Positions 1 to 6,316 of a DNA stretch of 7,587 bases are shown here, piece after piece; position 1 is the first letter of the stretch; each line of letters begins with the position of its first letter. This stretch comes from Candidatus Curtissbacteria bacterium (GTDB lineage Bacteria; Patescibacteriota; Microgenomatia; Curtissbacterales; GWA2-41-24): assembly GCA_016195765.1 (NCBI GenBank), contig JACPYZ010000058.1, forward strand, positions 1-7,587. The letters run 5' to 3'. The notes beneath the pieces were generated by a model. That model made no database searches and was not told the DNA's origin. It saw only the letters and a program-made list of their open reading frames with translations. The position numbers and the translations under genes are program-made.

Positions 1-303
1 AAAGTACCAATTGAATTCGGGCCACTTTTCATTGGTTATAGCCCTTATGGACCAAAAGAAGGTTTGAATGGGCAAATAGATTTACTGGGAATCTTAAACC
101 AGGGTTTATCAGAAGACCAAGTTAAGCTGGTGTTTGCGGCAATCAATAGTGGTGCAGATGTTAGCAAATTTATTGTTGCCACAAATGGTGTGGTTGCTGT
201 GTGGCCATTTGAAAGAAGCGCTCCATTTCATGACGTAACAGGCAACGGCCACGAGGGAACCCCGAAAGGGTCTGTTACCCTTGCGCCTGTAACTACCCCT
301 TAA
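1..303 (+). CDS. LamG/ConA-like jellyroll protein, C-terminal part (5' end outside window)
   Basis: The frame is open from the first base, so the gene starts upstream; the last 100 residues and the TAA stop are visible. Residues 8-47 look like the end of a LamG/concanavalin-type jellyroll: PLFIGYSPYG, then NGQIDLLGIL and a short helix LSEDQVKLVF, the usual 'hit card, ID strand, S/D helix' ending of such domains. They align with PLFLGKSPN and GGTIDYVRVL in the next gene, so the two are tandem paralogs. Residues 66-90 (AVWPFERS, then TGNGHEGT) resemble the opening motif of a LamG domain, yet the protein stops soon after. LamG domains usually bind glycans or proteins outside the cell; which ligand cannot be told here. 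The TTG at 64 is an internal codon, not a start. Two overlapping short hairpins, 259-271 and 266-282, lie near the stop but have no T-run after them. Confidence 0.75.
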   Translation, partial: KVPIEFGPLFIGYSPYGPKEGLNGQIDLLGILNQGLSEDQVKLVFAAINSGADVSKFIVATNGVVAVWPFERSAPFHDVTGNGHEGTPKGSVTLAPVTTP

Positions 304-306
304 AGT

Positions 307-335
307 TTGCATCTCATTGTTCTATTTACTACAAT
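307..335 (+). promoter_or_regulatory. Putative sigma-70-type promoter for a leaderless LamG transcript
   Basis: A TACAAT box at 330-335 (5 of 6 to the TATAAT consensus) is preceded after 17 nt by TTGCAT at 307-312 (weak, 3 of 6). The expected transcription start falls at about 342-345, on or next to the ATG at 345. There is no Shine-Dalgarno sequence, which fits a leaderless mRNA. The box lies in the only gap between the two LamG genes, so the second can be transcribed separately. Confidence 0.5.
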
Positions 336-344
336 TCCCACGCA

Positions 345-1259
345 ATGGGCGAAAGAGCTTTTAATTGGTTACCCAAAAGTCGTGTTGGCAGAACTATTGC
401 GGCCGGTCTGGCGGCAACTACTTTGGCTTTTGCATCTCAAGCTTGTGATGGCGATGATGGTGGCCAAAAAACTGTAACGCCGATTACTCCCGGTGCTGCT
501 ACACAAGATTTAGCCACAGCCCCACCTTCTACGGTTAGACCTCCAGAAACTATGACAATTGTGCCAAGTTTAATTCCAAGCCCAACACCCAGAGCAGAAA
601 GTTCATCAACTCCAACCCCTGCAAAAGCAGAGGTTACAAATGGGGTTCTTGTTCTTGATGGTTTTCGCGACGCTGTTGAATACGATGGTGCTAGATATCG
701 CTTTAAGACTCCAATTACTATAGAAGCTCGTATTAACTTAAACAATTCTTTTGTTGGGGGAGATGCAATTATTGCAAAGGGAGACAAGACAGAAGCAATT
801 GCCTTTTTTGCGCGCCTTACATCTTGTCCAGATCGGGGAATGGCTGTCCATATCGGTTCCAGGCCAGAAAGCGTTTGTGGCCCGGCGATTCAGACTAAAG
901 TTTCCGTTGATGTCGCAATGACTTTTTCTGGAACAGAGGTTGTTTTTTATCAAAATGGGAAAGAAGTAGGAAGACGTCAGTGGGATGCCAGTATCCCAGT
1001 CGAAGATGGGCCGCTTTTTTTGGGTAAGAGTCCAAATTCTCTGGTTCCTTTTGCAGCTCAAGAGAATTTTGGTGGCACTATAGATTACGTGCGTGTGCTG
1101 TCAGGTGCTTCGACCCCGAGCCAATTAAATAGGCCTTTTGAGCAAGTAGACAGACAGAGGGTTTTATTTGATGCGGAATTTAATGGTACAACCAGAGACC
1201 CATTTGCCGGTGTCGATGGGAAACTGCAAGGTGGGGCGCATTTAGATACGGCCAGATAA
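345..1259 (+). CDS. Secreted or surface-anchored LamG-like jellyroll protein
   Basis: The 304-residue product has an export signal: basic residues R4, K11, R13 and R16, a hydrophobic stretch from about 18 to 30, then ASQAC with Cys34. That could be a poor lipobox (Q at -2 is unusual) or a signal peptidase I site before Cys34. Residues 40-97 form a Pro/Thr/Ser-rich linker typical of exposed proteins. Residues 99-266 read as a LamG/concanavalin-like domain: VLVLDGFRDAVEY, TPITIEARI, AIIAKGD, a strand pair around FYQNGKEVG, PLFLGKSPN and GTIDYVRVL. C161 and C178 could form a disulfide. After the domain, residues 272-298 (RVLFDAEF then DGKLQGGAHL) resemble the motif that normally precedes it; the upstream paralog has the same order. 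No catalytic motif is visible, so a binding or structural role at the cell surface is inferred. ATG 345 was chosen because the signal peptide starts there and a -10 box lies just upstream. Confidence 0.8.
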   Translation: MGERAFNWLPKSRVGRTIAAGLAATTLAFASQACDGDDGGQKTVTPITPGAATQDLATAPPSTVRPPETMTIVPSLIPSPTPRAESSSTPTPAKAEVTNGVLVLDGFRDAVEYDGARYRFKTPITIEARINLNNSFVGGDAIIAKGDKTEAIAFFARLTSCPDRGMAVHIGSRPESVCGPAIQTKVSVDVAMTFSGTEVVFYQNGKEVGRRQWDASIPVEDGPLFLGKSPNSLVPFAAQENFGGTIDYVRVLSGASTPSQLNRPFEQVDRQRVLFDAEFNGTTRDPFAGVDGKLQGGAHLDTAR

Positions 1260-4200
1260 CTACTTTTCGAAATCTTCTTTTGCTAAATCTAGTTGGTGAG
1301 TTGCACCAGGGTACATATTTTCCAATTCATGAGTATCGGCAAGTAGCTCGTCGACTGCTTCACGAATTTTCTCTCCTCGATCGCCGTTTGTGTAAATGAC
1401 CCAAGTAGCCCAATATTTTTCCTTGAGATTGCCAGAATCCAAGTAAGGCCACATTTTTTCTGCAATTTTAGGGAATGTTTCTTGTCTATTGCGCCAATCA
1501 GCTTTAACATCGTCTTCAAAATCTTCTTTTATCGGTTGGCCTAAGAACCTTTGGTACTGATGTGCCATGTTTACCAAAGCGTCAAAACAGTCATCGTGTT
1601 TTTCTCCGGTTAAGATGTCAACGTTTCTAAGCAAAATCTCTATGGCACCGGTATTAACATCCATGGCTGCTCTTTGTTCAAACATCTCAATTATTTGTTT
1701 TGCCAGCTCCAGGTCGTCTGTTTCCTGCATAACCTTTTCAAATTTACCGGCCAATTCCTTGTATTGACCGGGATATTCCTGTTGGTCCTCTTTATGATGG
1801 AAATCTCTCAGCTCTTCGGCAATTGCAGCTCTTGCCTGTGGGTATTGTGTGTACATATCAACAATTGCTTGTCCGGCTCTTCTGTCATTGTGTTTCGTAT
1901 AACCTGTTGCCAAAAGGTCTGTTAGACATTGGTAGTACCCATGACGATTGGTGTTTTTTAGGAAATTGGCTTTTAAGTAGGCAGAAGTTAAATTGTGCTC
2001 CCTTGACAGCTGTTGTTCTAAATCGGCATTGCCAAAAAGTGAGACCACATCTTCTAGGTTGGGGTAATCAATTTCTGCGTAATCGAAAGTTTGCAGCATC
2101 ATGTACCTTGCAACTGCTGGAGTTTTGTCGTCTCGCATCCAATCTCTAAGTTGATCTAAAAGCTCCTTTTGAAAGTGGCCAGCTAGATTCATTTGTTCGC
2201 CACTCGGAATTCCTATATCTAAGCCGTCAGATTTAAAGTAGATGCGAAGTTTAGCAAGATCGGCACCTGTAAAATCAGCAAGCGTTACAGAATGTTGCAA
2301 TCCAGTTATTGCAAAGTAAATAGAAGATATATTTTCTACCGTAAATTTAAAATCGGGAGATTTCATGATTTTCAGCATGGCTTCGACTGCTACGGGAAAA
2401 TCTGAGTTAATTCTGGCAATTGTCCCCAGTTCTTCTTGGTTATGGATCCTGAATGCCAGTGTTGCCAATATTTCTTGTTGTAAATTGCTGTCTCTTTCGT
2501 ATAACGCGTCGATGTTTTCGTAGGCGGCAGGGTAAAGATTCTGGGCGTTGCGCATGCCTTTTAAAAGTGCAGCTGCCCATTTTCTGTAAGTTGGGTTATC
2601 GTAATTTTCCAGGAGTTCTGCAATTGCTTCTTCTGCTTTTTCGGCCACAAACCCTGCGGTTCTGTAGCTGGCGCTATAGGCGTCCATATCAATGCCTGCC
2701 ATATTTTTTAAGAGCAGCAATGTGTCCTTAGCAAATTGGGGGATTGGTTGCGCGTCTATGGTTGCTGGGTCTGTTTTTTCTAAAAGGGTCATCAAATCGC
2801 TTTGGACGACTGCGTTTGTGTGGCCAGCTGGATACAAGCCCCGGGCTCCAGCTGTATAAGTTTGAAAATAAAGCAGTGGCTCAAGGGCTTTGGGCGAACC
2901 AAGGGCTCGTAGTTGACCAGAAGCACCACTGCCGGGCCATGATTCTGAACCGCCGGGCAGAAGCGCTTTATTTACCAATAGTTGCACGATTTTCATCTCG
3001 AGCTTATCAACTTTTTCGGGTTCAACCAAGCCCTCGTTTACCAGAAAATCTTTTAAGGTTTCGAACCTGTCGAGTGGTAAATTATTTAAATCGTCAACTG
3101 TTAGATCTGCTACTCCTCCTGCTCGAACACTGGTTAACCGTCTTAAAGCATCATGTATCTGTGACAATCTAGTGTTGTAAGGGGAATCGTAAGTATTGGG
3201 AAAGTCGTAATAAAGCGCAGCCCATTCACGAGTATCTGCAGCAAGTGACTGTTCTATTAGTTTTGCCAAGTGTACATATTGGTGTTCTGGTGGGGTAGGA
3301 ATGTCGTCAGGGCGATATTGTCGCTCTCTTTGTCCTTGTCCAGAAAATCGGTGGATGCTGCCCAGTATTCCTTTAAGTTGATATTCAACGTTCACTCCCA
3401 TGGCGGAAAACTGTGACTGAAATGAATTAGCTTGTTCTTCCCAGTTTGCGCGGAATTTTTCGTAGTCTTGTGTTGTGGCTGGTAACTGGGTTGTATTCGT
3501 TTGTACGAACTGTCTGTACTGGTCAACCAGCATCATAAAGTTGGCTTTTTCCATTTGCTCGTCGATATCTGTGTAGTCGTCACTTTCTCTTTGCTTGCGA
3601 AGATGAGCCTGGAAAGCCTTATCGAGTCCTGGCGTAATTTTTGTATCTACCCAAACGGCGTTGATTTCGGCAACAACTGAGGGCGTAATACGATCGGCCA
3701 GCTCAGTCTTTGCAGCCTGCTCTACTATATCTTCTGGTAATTTTTTGGCGACGTATTCTATGACGCTACCGATTGCGCTGTCGGCAACACCTTGAATATC
3801 TCGGACGGCTTCTGTTGCTGGTGCGACGACCTCGTCAAATAGGGCAATATAACCGTCTACTACTTCCGTTTGACGATCAAGGTCTTTGATTTCGCCTCGA
3901 TGTTTGATGGCTCTAAATTTGCCAGATCTTAGCCTTGCAAGTTCTTCGTGGTGCCCCTTGGCAACATTCCCAAGAATGCTACGTGTTGTGTCTGCTTCGG
4001 CATTCTCGCTGGCGTAATATTTTAAGCTATCATCTTGTGCTACATTGTCTGTCCAGTTGTAGCCGAGTTGTCTGCTTTTTGATGTCGCGGTTCCAAGGTT
4101 GGGTAGTGGTGCACGGCCCAATAGGGGTTCTATAAATCTTACGAGTCTGGTGGGGGTGGGGTGTGTTGTAAAATCAACGGCGAGGCTCAGCTGATGGTTA

Positions 4201-4325
4201 GCCTCAGCCCTGCCTTCAGGTAACAAGTCTTTAATCTCGCCGTCTATTGTATGTAATTTTTCGGAAAGCGGTTGGAGTTTTGCGGCACCTTGTTCGCCTT
4301 TAGGATTTTTTTCTTCACCTGCCAT
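1260..4325 (-). CDS. Very large unrecognised, mostly helical cytoplasmic protein
   Basis: I do not recognise this 1021-residue protein. It has no signal peptide and no hydrophobic stretch long enough to span a membrane, is rich in Glu, Asp, Lys, Gln and Ala, and has only two cysteines, both in the second half. Residues 100-300 are long charged helices, possibly in part coiled coil. A Gly/Ser-rich stretch at about 457-470 (PGGSESWPGSGASG) looks like a linker between two halves. The second half has successive amphipathic helices with HEAT/TPR-like spacing, and a small motif recurs: GLYPAG (Tyr498), NLYPAA (Tyr598) and NMYPGA (Tyr1005), with looser relatives such as QYPQA. No Walker motif, nuclease motif or His-rich metal site is apparent. 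A scaffold or adaptor role is a guess from shape only. The start at 4325 is the first in-frame ATG after a -10 box. The gene stands alone, divergent from the DHH-like gene and ending in TAG directly against the stop of the LamG gene. Confidence 0.85.
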   Translation of the reverse strand: MAGEEKNPKGEQGAAKLQPLSEKLHTIDGEIKDLLPEGRAEANHQLSLAVDFTTHPTPTRLVRFIEPLLGRAPLPNLGTATSKSRQLGYNWTDNVAQDDSLKYYASENAEADTTRSILGNVAKGHHEELARLRSGKFRAIKHRGEIKDLDRQTEVVDGYIALFDEVVAPATEAVRDIQGVADSAIGSVIEYVAKKLPEDIVEQAAKTELADRITPSVVAEINAVWVDTKITPGLDKAFQAHLRKQRESDDYTDIDEQMEKANFMMLVDQYRQFVQTNTTQLPATTQDYEKFRANWEEQANSFQSQFSAMGVNVEYQLKGILGSIHRFSGQGQRERQYRPDDIPTPPEHQYVHLAKLIEQSLAADTREWAALYYDFPNTYDSPYNTRLSQIHDALRRLTSVRAGGVADLTVDDLNNLPLDRFETLKDFLVNEGLVEPEKVDKLEMKIVQLLVNKALLPGGSESWPGSGASGQLRALGSPKALEPLLYFQTYTAGARGLYPAGHTNAVVQSDLMTLLEKTDPATIDAQPIPQFAKDTLLLLKNMAGIDMDAYSASYRTAGFVAEKAEEAIAELLENYDNPTYRKWAAALLKGMRNAQNLYPAAYENIDALYERDSNLQQEILATLAFRIHNQEELGTIARINSDFPVAVEAMLKIMKSPDFKFTVENISSIYFAITGLQHSVTLADFTGADLAKLRIYFKSDGLDIGIPSGEQMNLAGHFQKELLDQLRDWMRDDKTPAVARYMMLQTFDYAEIDYPNLEDVVSLFGNADLEQQLSREHNLTSAYLKANFLKNTNRHGYYQCLTDLLATGYTKHNDRRAGQAIVDMYTQYPQARAAIAEELRDFHHKEDQQEYPGQYKELAGKFEKVMQETDDLELAKQIIEMFEQRAAMDVNTGAIEILLRNVDILTGEKHDDCFDALVNMAHQYQRFLGQPIKEDFEDDVKADWRNRQETFPKIAEKMWPYLDSGNLKEKYWATWVIYTNGDRGEKIREAVDELLADTHELENMYPGATHQLDLAKEDFEK

Positions 4326-4331
4326 AACTTA

Positions 4332-4337
4332 ATAATA
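4332..4337 (-). promoter_or_regulatory. -10 box for the leaderless start of the 1021-residue protein
   Basis: Read on the minus strand this is TATTAT (5 of 6), followed by exactly six bases and then the ATG at 4325. The predicted transcript would begin at the start codon. No Shine-Dalgarno sequence is present. The -35 region is weak: TTCGCT at 4356-4361 is the best I see, with an 18-nt spacer. Confidence 0.45.
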
Positions 4338-4384
4338 GCAATAAGCGAGAATGAAAGCGAAGTGGTTTACCTTTAGTCCTTGTC

Positions 4385-4413
4385 TTGATAAAAAATGGGC
4401 AAAAAGTTAGAAT
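4385..4413 (+). promoter_or_regulatory. Sigma-70-type promoter reading toward the DHH-like and HIT genes
   Basis: TTGATA at 4385-4390 (5 of 6) and TAGAAT at 4408-4413 (5 of 6) are separated by 17 nt, the optimal spacing. This is the best two-part promoter in the window. Transcription would start near 4420, leaving a leader of about 85 nt before the ATG at 4506. Confidence 0.65.
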
Positions 4414-4433
4414 AGGTCGTTCTATTAAACTAA
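4407..4433. repeat. Imperfect palindrome at the divergent promoter
   Basis: TTAG (4407-4410) plus AATAG (4411-4415) pairs with CTATT (4422-4426) and CTAA (4430-4433), with a six-base loop and three unpaired bases (AAA) on the right side. It overlaps the -10 box and the predicted transcription start of the rightward promoter, where an operator would act. An AT-rich chance palindrome is equally possible. Confidence 0.3.
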
Positions 4434-4505
4434 GAGAGCTTGTTTTTTAGCTCCTTTAAAAAGAGAAAGGTTGTGTTATTTTGCAGATTTTATCTGAAAC
4501 CATGA
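4420..4505 (+). promoter_or_regulatory. Predicted 5' leader of the DHH-like gene with hairpins
   Basis: The transcript from the 4385-4413 promoter would have this untranslated leader, the longest in the window. It can form GAGCT/AGCTC (4435-4452) around a T-rich loop, and a perfect CAGAT-TTT-ATCTG hairpin at 4484-4496 that ends 9 nt before the start codon. No Shine-Dalgarno sequence is visible. I recognise no known riboswitch. The hairpin next to the start could affect translation, but that is inference. Confidence 0.3.
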
Positions 4506-5202
4506 ATGTCGAAACTTATTGTCACTCATTCCTCGCCGGATTTTGACGGAATCCCGGCTATTTGGCTGCTTCGTAAATTTCATCCAGACTTTGCCAATGC
4601 CCGCGTAGGCTTTACACCTGCTGGCACAACTTATAACAACATGGCGGTTGATTCCGACGAAAACATTGTTCATGTCGATACTGGCATGGGCCGTTTTGAC
4701 CATCATCAAAGTAACGACTTTACCTGCGGGGCACAACTTGTCTATGAATACTTAGTTAAAGAAGGTTACGTTAAGGAAGACGACGAAGCTCTTTCTCGCA
4801 TGGTCAAGATTTTTACGGAACTAGATCACGCCTACGATTCCTACAAATGGCCAGAGCCGGCTTCCGACCGTTGAAGGCGGCCGCAAGTTCAAAACCAGGT
4901 GGGGCGAAGGTGTGGCTATTTACACCCCGAACGATAGCGTCCTGGATGCTGCCATCAAAGGTGGTTATGCCATGGTTGTGCGCAAAGATCCTGGCAAGGG
5001 TTACATAAGGGTGACGGCTTCAAATGCCCACGAGGTAGATCTTTCAAAGGCGTACGAAGATTTTAAAAAGGCAGACCCGGATGCTACCTGGTTCCTGCAT
5101 GCTTCAAAAAAGTTACTTAGAAATGGGTCGACTCGTAATCCAACCATGAAGCCGACAAAATTGGAACTCGAAAAGGTTATCGAAATTCTAAAGGATGCTT
5201 AA
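4506..5202 (+). pseudogene. DHH-like phosphoesterase, frame-disrupted and apparently missing its middle
   Basis: The first frame (4506-4874) gives 122 residues with DHH-superfamily signatures: THSSPDFDG (H8, D12, D14), HVDTG (D58), FDHHQ (D65-H66-H67) and ELDHAYD (D107). In DHH proteins these positions bind metal for phosphodiester hydrolysis. It stops at TGA 4872-4874 right after EPASDR. Frame +1 then carries on without a stop to TAA 5200-5202 and reads RKFKTRWGEG, GYAMVVRKDPGKGYIRV and TWFLHASKKLLRNGST, which reads as the C-terminal part of the same family. From memory, intact relatives have some 60-70 helical residues between the 'NP(T)SD' and 'KWG' blocks that are absent here, so a deletion not divisible by three is the likeliest cause. 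A sequencing or assembly error, or recoding at CGT-TGA, is less likely. GTG 4912 could start a separate C-terminal piece, but coding sense in that frame begins upstream of it. Base composition appears more GC-rich than in the flanking HIT and rpsU genes. Confidence 0.65.
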
Positions 5203-5209
5203 ATCCGGC

Positions 5210-5230
5210 TTAAACTCTAATCAGAGTCTA
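5210..5230 (+). other. Short hairpin between the DHH-like and HIT genes
   Basis: ACTCT-AATC-AGAGT (5214-5227) forms a five-pair stem with a four-base loop, extended by TTA/TAA after one mismatch. No T-run follows, so a factor-independent terminator is not supported. It lies 7 nt after the stop of the disrupted gene and could be a 3'-end or processing structure. Confidence 0.25.
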
Positions 5231-5275
5231 AAGTGGATGGCAAAAGAACTGAAACTTAGGATTAGTTATAAATTT

Positions 5276-5608
5276 ATGAAAGATTGCTTGTTTTGTAAAA
5301 TTGTAAAGGGAGAAGTTAAAACTGGGGTTGTTTTAGAAGCACCCAAAGCATTAGCTTTCAAGGATATTAATCCAGTGGCTGCTGTGCATATTCTGATTGT
5401 TCCTAAAAAACATATAGACACGGCAACTTCAATAACGTCATCAGACGGGGCGGATCTAGTTGCCATGCACCAGGCTGCCAAAAAACTTGTAGAAAAGTTA
5501 AAACTTACTTCTTATCGCCTTGCCTATAACGGGGGTAAGTATCAACACGTACCACACTTGCACATGCATCTTCTTTCTGGTGACCAAGTTCAATGGGATA
5601 GACTTTAA
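5276..5608 (+). CDS. HIT-family (histidine triad) nucleotide-binding protein
   Basis: The 110-residue product matches the usual size of bacterial HIT proteins (HinT-like), small soluble hydrolases or transferases that act on nucleoside phosphoramidates and adenylylated compounds. The N-terminal CLFCKIVKGE supplies the C-x-x-C pair (C4, C7), which with H46 and a later His often binds zinc. The block FKDINPVAAVHILIVPKKH is the typical nucleotide-binding core. The triad is HLHMHLL (H94, H96, H98), with H96 expected to be the nucleophile. The C-terminal tail after the triad is short. An in-frame ATG at 5195 overlaps the preceding gene and would add 27 residues unlike any HIT protein, so ATG 5276 before KDCLFC was chosen. 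No Shine-Dalgarno sequence precedes it. It may be carried on the transcript from 4385. Its native substrate cannot be read from the sequence. Confidence 0.92.
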   Translation: MKDCLFCKIVKGEVKTGVVLEAPKALAFKDINPVAAVHILIVPKKHIDTATSITSSDGADLVAMHQAAKKLVEKLKLTSYRLAYNGGKYQHVPHLHMHLLSGDQVQWDRL

Positions 5609-5613
5609 GATGT

Positions 5614-5619
5614 TAAAAT
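5614..5619 (+). promoter_or_regulatory. Possible -10 box for the rpsU-yqeY pair
   Basis: TAAAAT (5 of 6) lies just after the HIT stop codon and about 40 nt before the rpsU ATG, with a predicted start near 5626. The -35 region is poor (TTCAAT at 5589-5594, spacer 19). The call rests on the single box and its position. Confidence 0.3.
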
Positions 5620-5638
5620 ATACAAAACATATGAAAGC

Positions 5639-5644
5639 GAGGTG
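5639..5644 (+). promoter_or_regulatory. Shine-Dalgarno sequence of rpsU
   Basis: GAGGTG lies 10 nt before the ATG at 5655 and matches the anti-Shine-Dalgarno core. It is one of only two clear ribosome binding sites in the window; the other precedes dnaX. Confidence 0.6.
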
Positions 5645-5654
5645 TTTTTAATTT

Positions 5655-5846
5655 ATGGCTACAAAAGTAGTCGCACAACCAGGCGAGTCTGTCGATTCTC
5701 TAATTCGAAAGTTTAACAAAAAGGTTCAATCAGAAGGTATTTTGCAAGAGATTAAAAAAAGAGAACATTACCTTAAACCTTCGCTGAAGAAGGCTCAGAA
5801 GTTGCAAATGGCGCGCAAGAAATATATAAGAAGTAAGTCCTACTAA
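5655..5846 (+). CDS. rpsU: Small-subunit ribosomal protein bS21
   Basis: The 63-residue, strongly basic product has the bS21 pattern: ESVDSLIRKFNKKVQSEGIL (11-30), then EIKKREHYLKPS (32-43) and an Arg/Lys-rich tail. bS21 binds the 30S platform close to the 3' end of 16S rRNA and the anti-Shine-Dalgarno region, and helps in initiation on mRNAs. The length is normal for the family. It has a clear ribosome binding site and is followed after 6 nt by the YqeY-domain gene, so the two are probably co-transcribed; this pairing of rpsU and yqeY occurs in many bacteria. Nothing unusual is seen in the protein. Confidence 0.95.
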   Translation: MATKVVAQPGESVDSLIRKFNKKVQSEGILQEIKKREHYLKPSLKKAQKLQMARKKYIRSKSY

Positions 5847-5852
5847 ATTACT

Positions 5853-6311
5853 GTGGCAGCTTTACTTGAACAATTAAATAGCGACTTAACAGAGGCCCAA
5901 AAAGTGCGAAATACTAACAAAGTTAGCACTTTGCGATTTCTGCTGTCTCAGGTTCACAACGCCAAAATTGCCAAAGGTGCAGAACTTTCAGACCAAGAAG
6001 TAGAAAGCGAGATTGTAAAAGAGGCCAAAAGACACCGGGAATCGATAATTGCTTACACAGGTGCTAACCGCACAGACTTAGTTGAAAAAGAACAAGCAGA
6101 GCTTGGGATCCTAGAAGCTTATTTGCCAACGCCACTAACCGATGCCGAACTGCGCAATTTTGTAAAAGAAGCAATTGTTGCGGTTAATGCGACAGGGCCT
6201 GCCGATATGGGTCGGGTTGTTAAAGCCGTACTTTCTAGTGCCGGTTCAAAAGCAGATGGTGGTAAGGTTGCGCAAATTGCCCAGGAAGAACTCGCTGGCG
6301 CGGCTAAATAA
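5853..6311 (+). CDS. yqeY: GatB/YqeY-domain protein
   Basis: The 152-residue product has the usual length and motifs of the YqeY family, a helical fold related to the C-terminal tRNA-binding tail of GatB, the subunit of the Asp-tRNA(Asn)/Glu-tRNA(Gln) amidotransferase. Visible blocks are KVSTLRFLLSQVHNAKI (23-39), KEAKRHRESI (56-65), EQAELGILEAYLP (80-92), DMGRVVKAVL (118-127) and GSKADGGKV (131-139). A role in tRNA interaction is inferred from the GatB relation; the function of free-standing YqeY is not settled. The start is GTG 5853, 6 nt after the rpsU stop and without a Shine-Dalgarno sequence, which suggests translational coupling. The next in-frame ATG would remove most of the protein, so GTG is the sensible choice. 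An imperfect hairpin lies inside the coding region at 5901-5932. Confidence 0.9.
   Translation: MAALLEQLNSDLTEAQKVRNTNKVSTLRFLLSQVHNAKIAKGAELSDQEVESEIVKEAKRHRESIIAYTGANRTDLVEKEQAELGILEAYLPTPLTDAELRNFVKEAIVAVNATGPADMGRVVKAVLSSAGSKADGGKVAQIAQEELAGAAK
5901..5932 (+). other. Intragenic hairpin early in yqeY
   Basis: AAAGTG (5901-5906) and CTAAC (5914-5918) together are the exact reverse complement of GTTAGCACTTT (5922-5932). The stem has 11 pairs, a three-base AAA loop and a seven-base bulge (5907-5913) on the 5' side. It begins about 50 nt after the start codon. No T-run follows, so it is not an intrinsic terminator. Confidence 0.4.
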
Positions 6312-6316
6312 TTTCC

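Noticed and set aside
738..1061. Minus-strand open frame of 107 codons opposite the LamG gene
   Set aside because: The composition is unlike a real protein, and the + strand frame has a signal peptide and domain motifs over the same bases.
2744..3172. 142-codon open frame on the + strand
   Set aside because: It is antisense to the 1021-residue gene, has no start signal, and its translation is rich in Leu, Arg and Cys without any motif.
4434..4470. Intrinsic terminator in the leader before the DHH-like gene
   Set aside because: The possible stems are short and AT-rich and the T-run lies in the loop rather than after the stem.
4872..4874. TGA read as glycine, as in Gracilibacteria and Absconditabacteria
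   Set aside because: Reading through the TGA in the same frame gives nonsense and soon hits TAG; the matching C-terminal half lies in another frame. No other plausible gene contains an in-frame TGA.
4877..4884. GCGGCCGC (NotI site) as a sign of vector sequence at the break
   Set aside because: The bases on both sides belong to a coherent coding frame and no polylinker or vector sequence is visible.
5195..5275. Upstream ATG extending the HIT protein by 27 residues
   Set aside because: The added residues do not resemble a HIT N terminus and the ATG overlaps the preceding gene. The family start before KDCLFC fits better.
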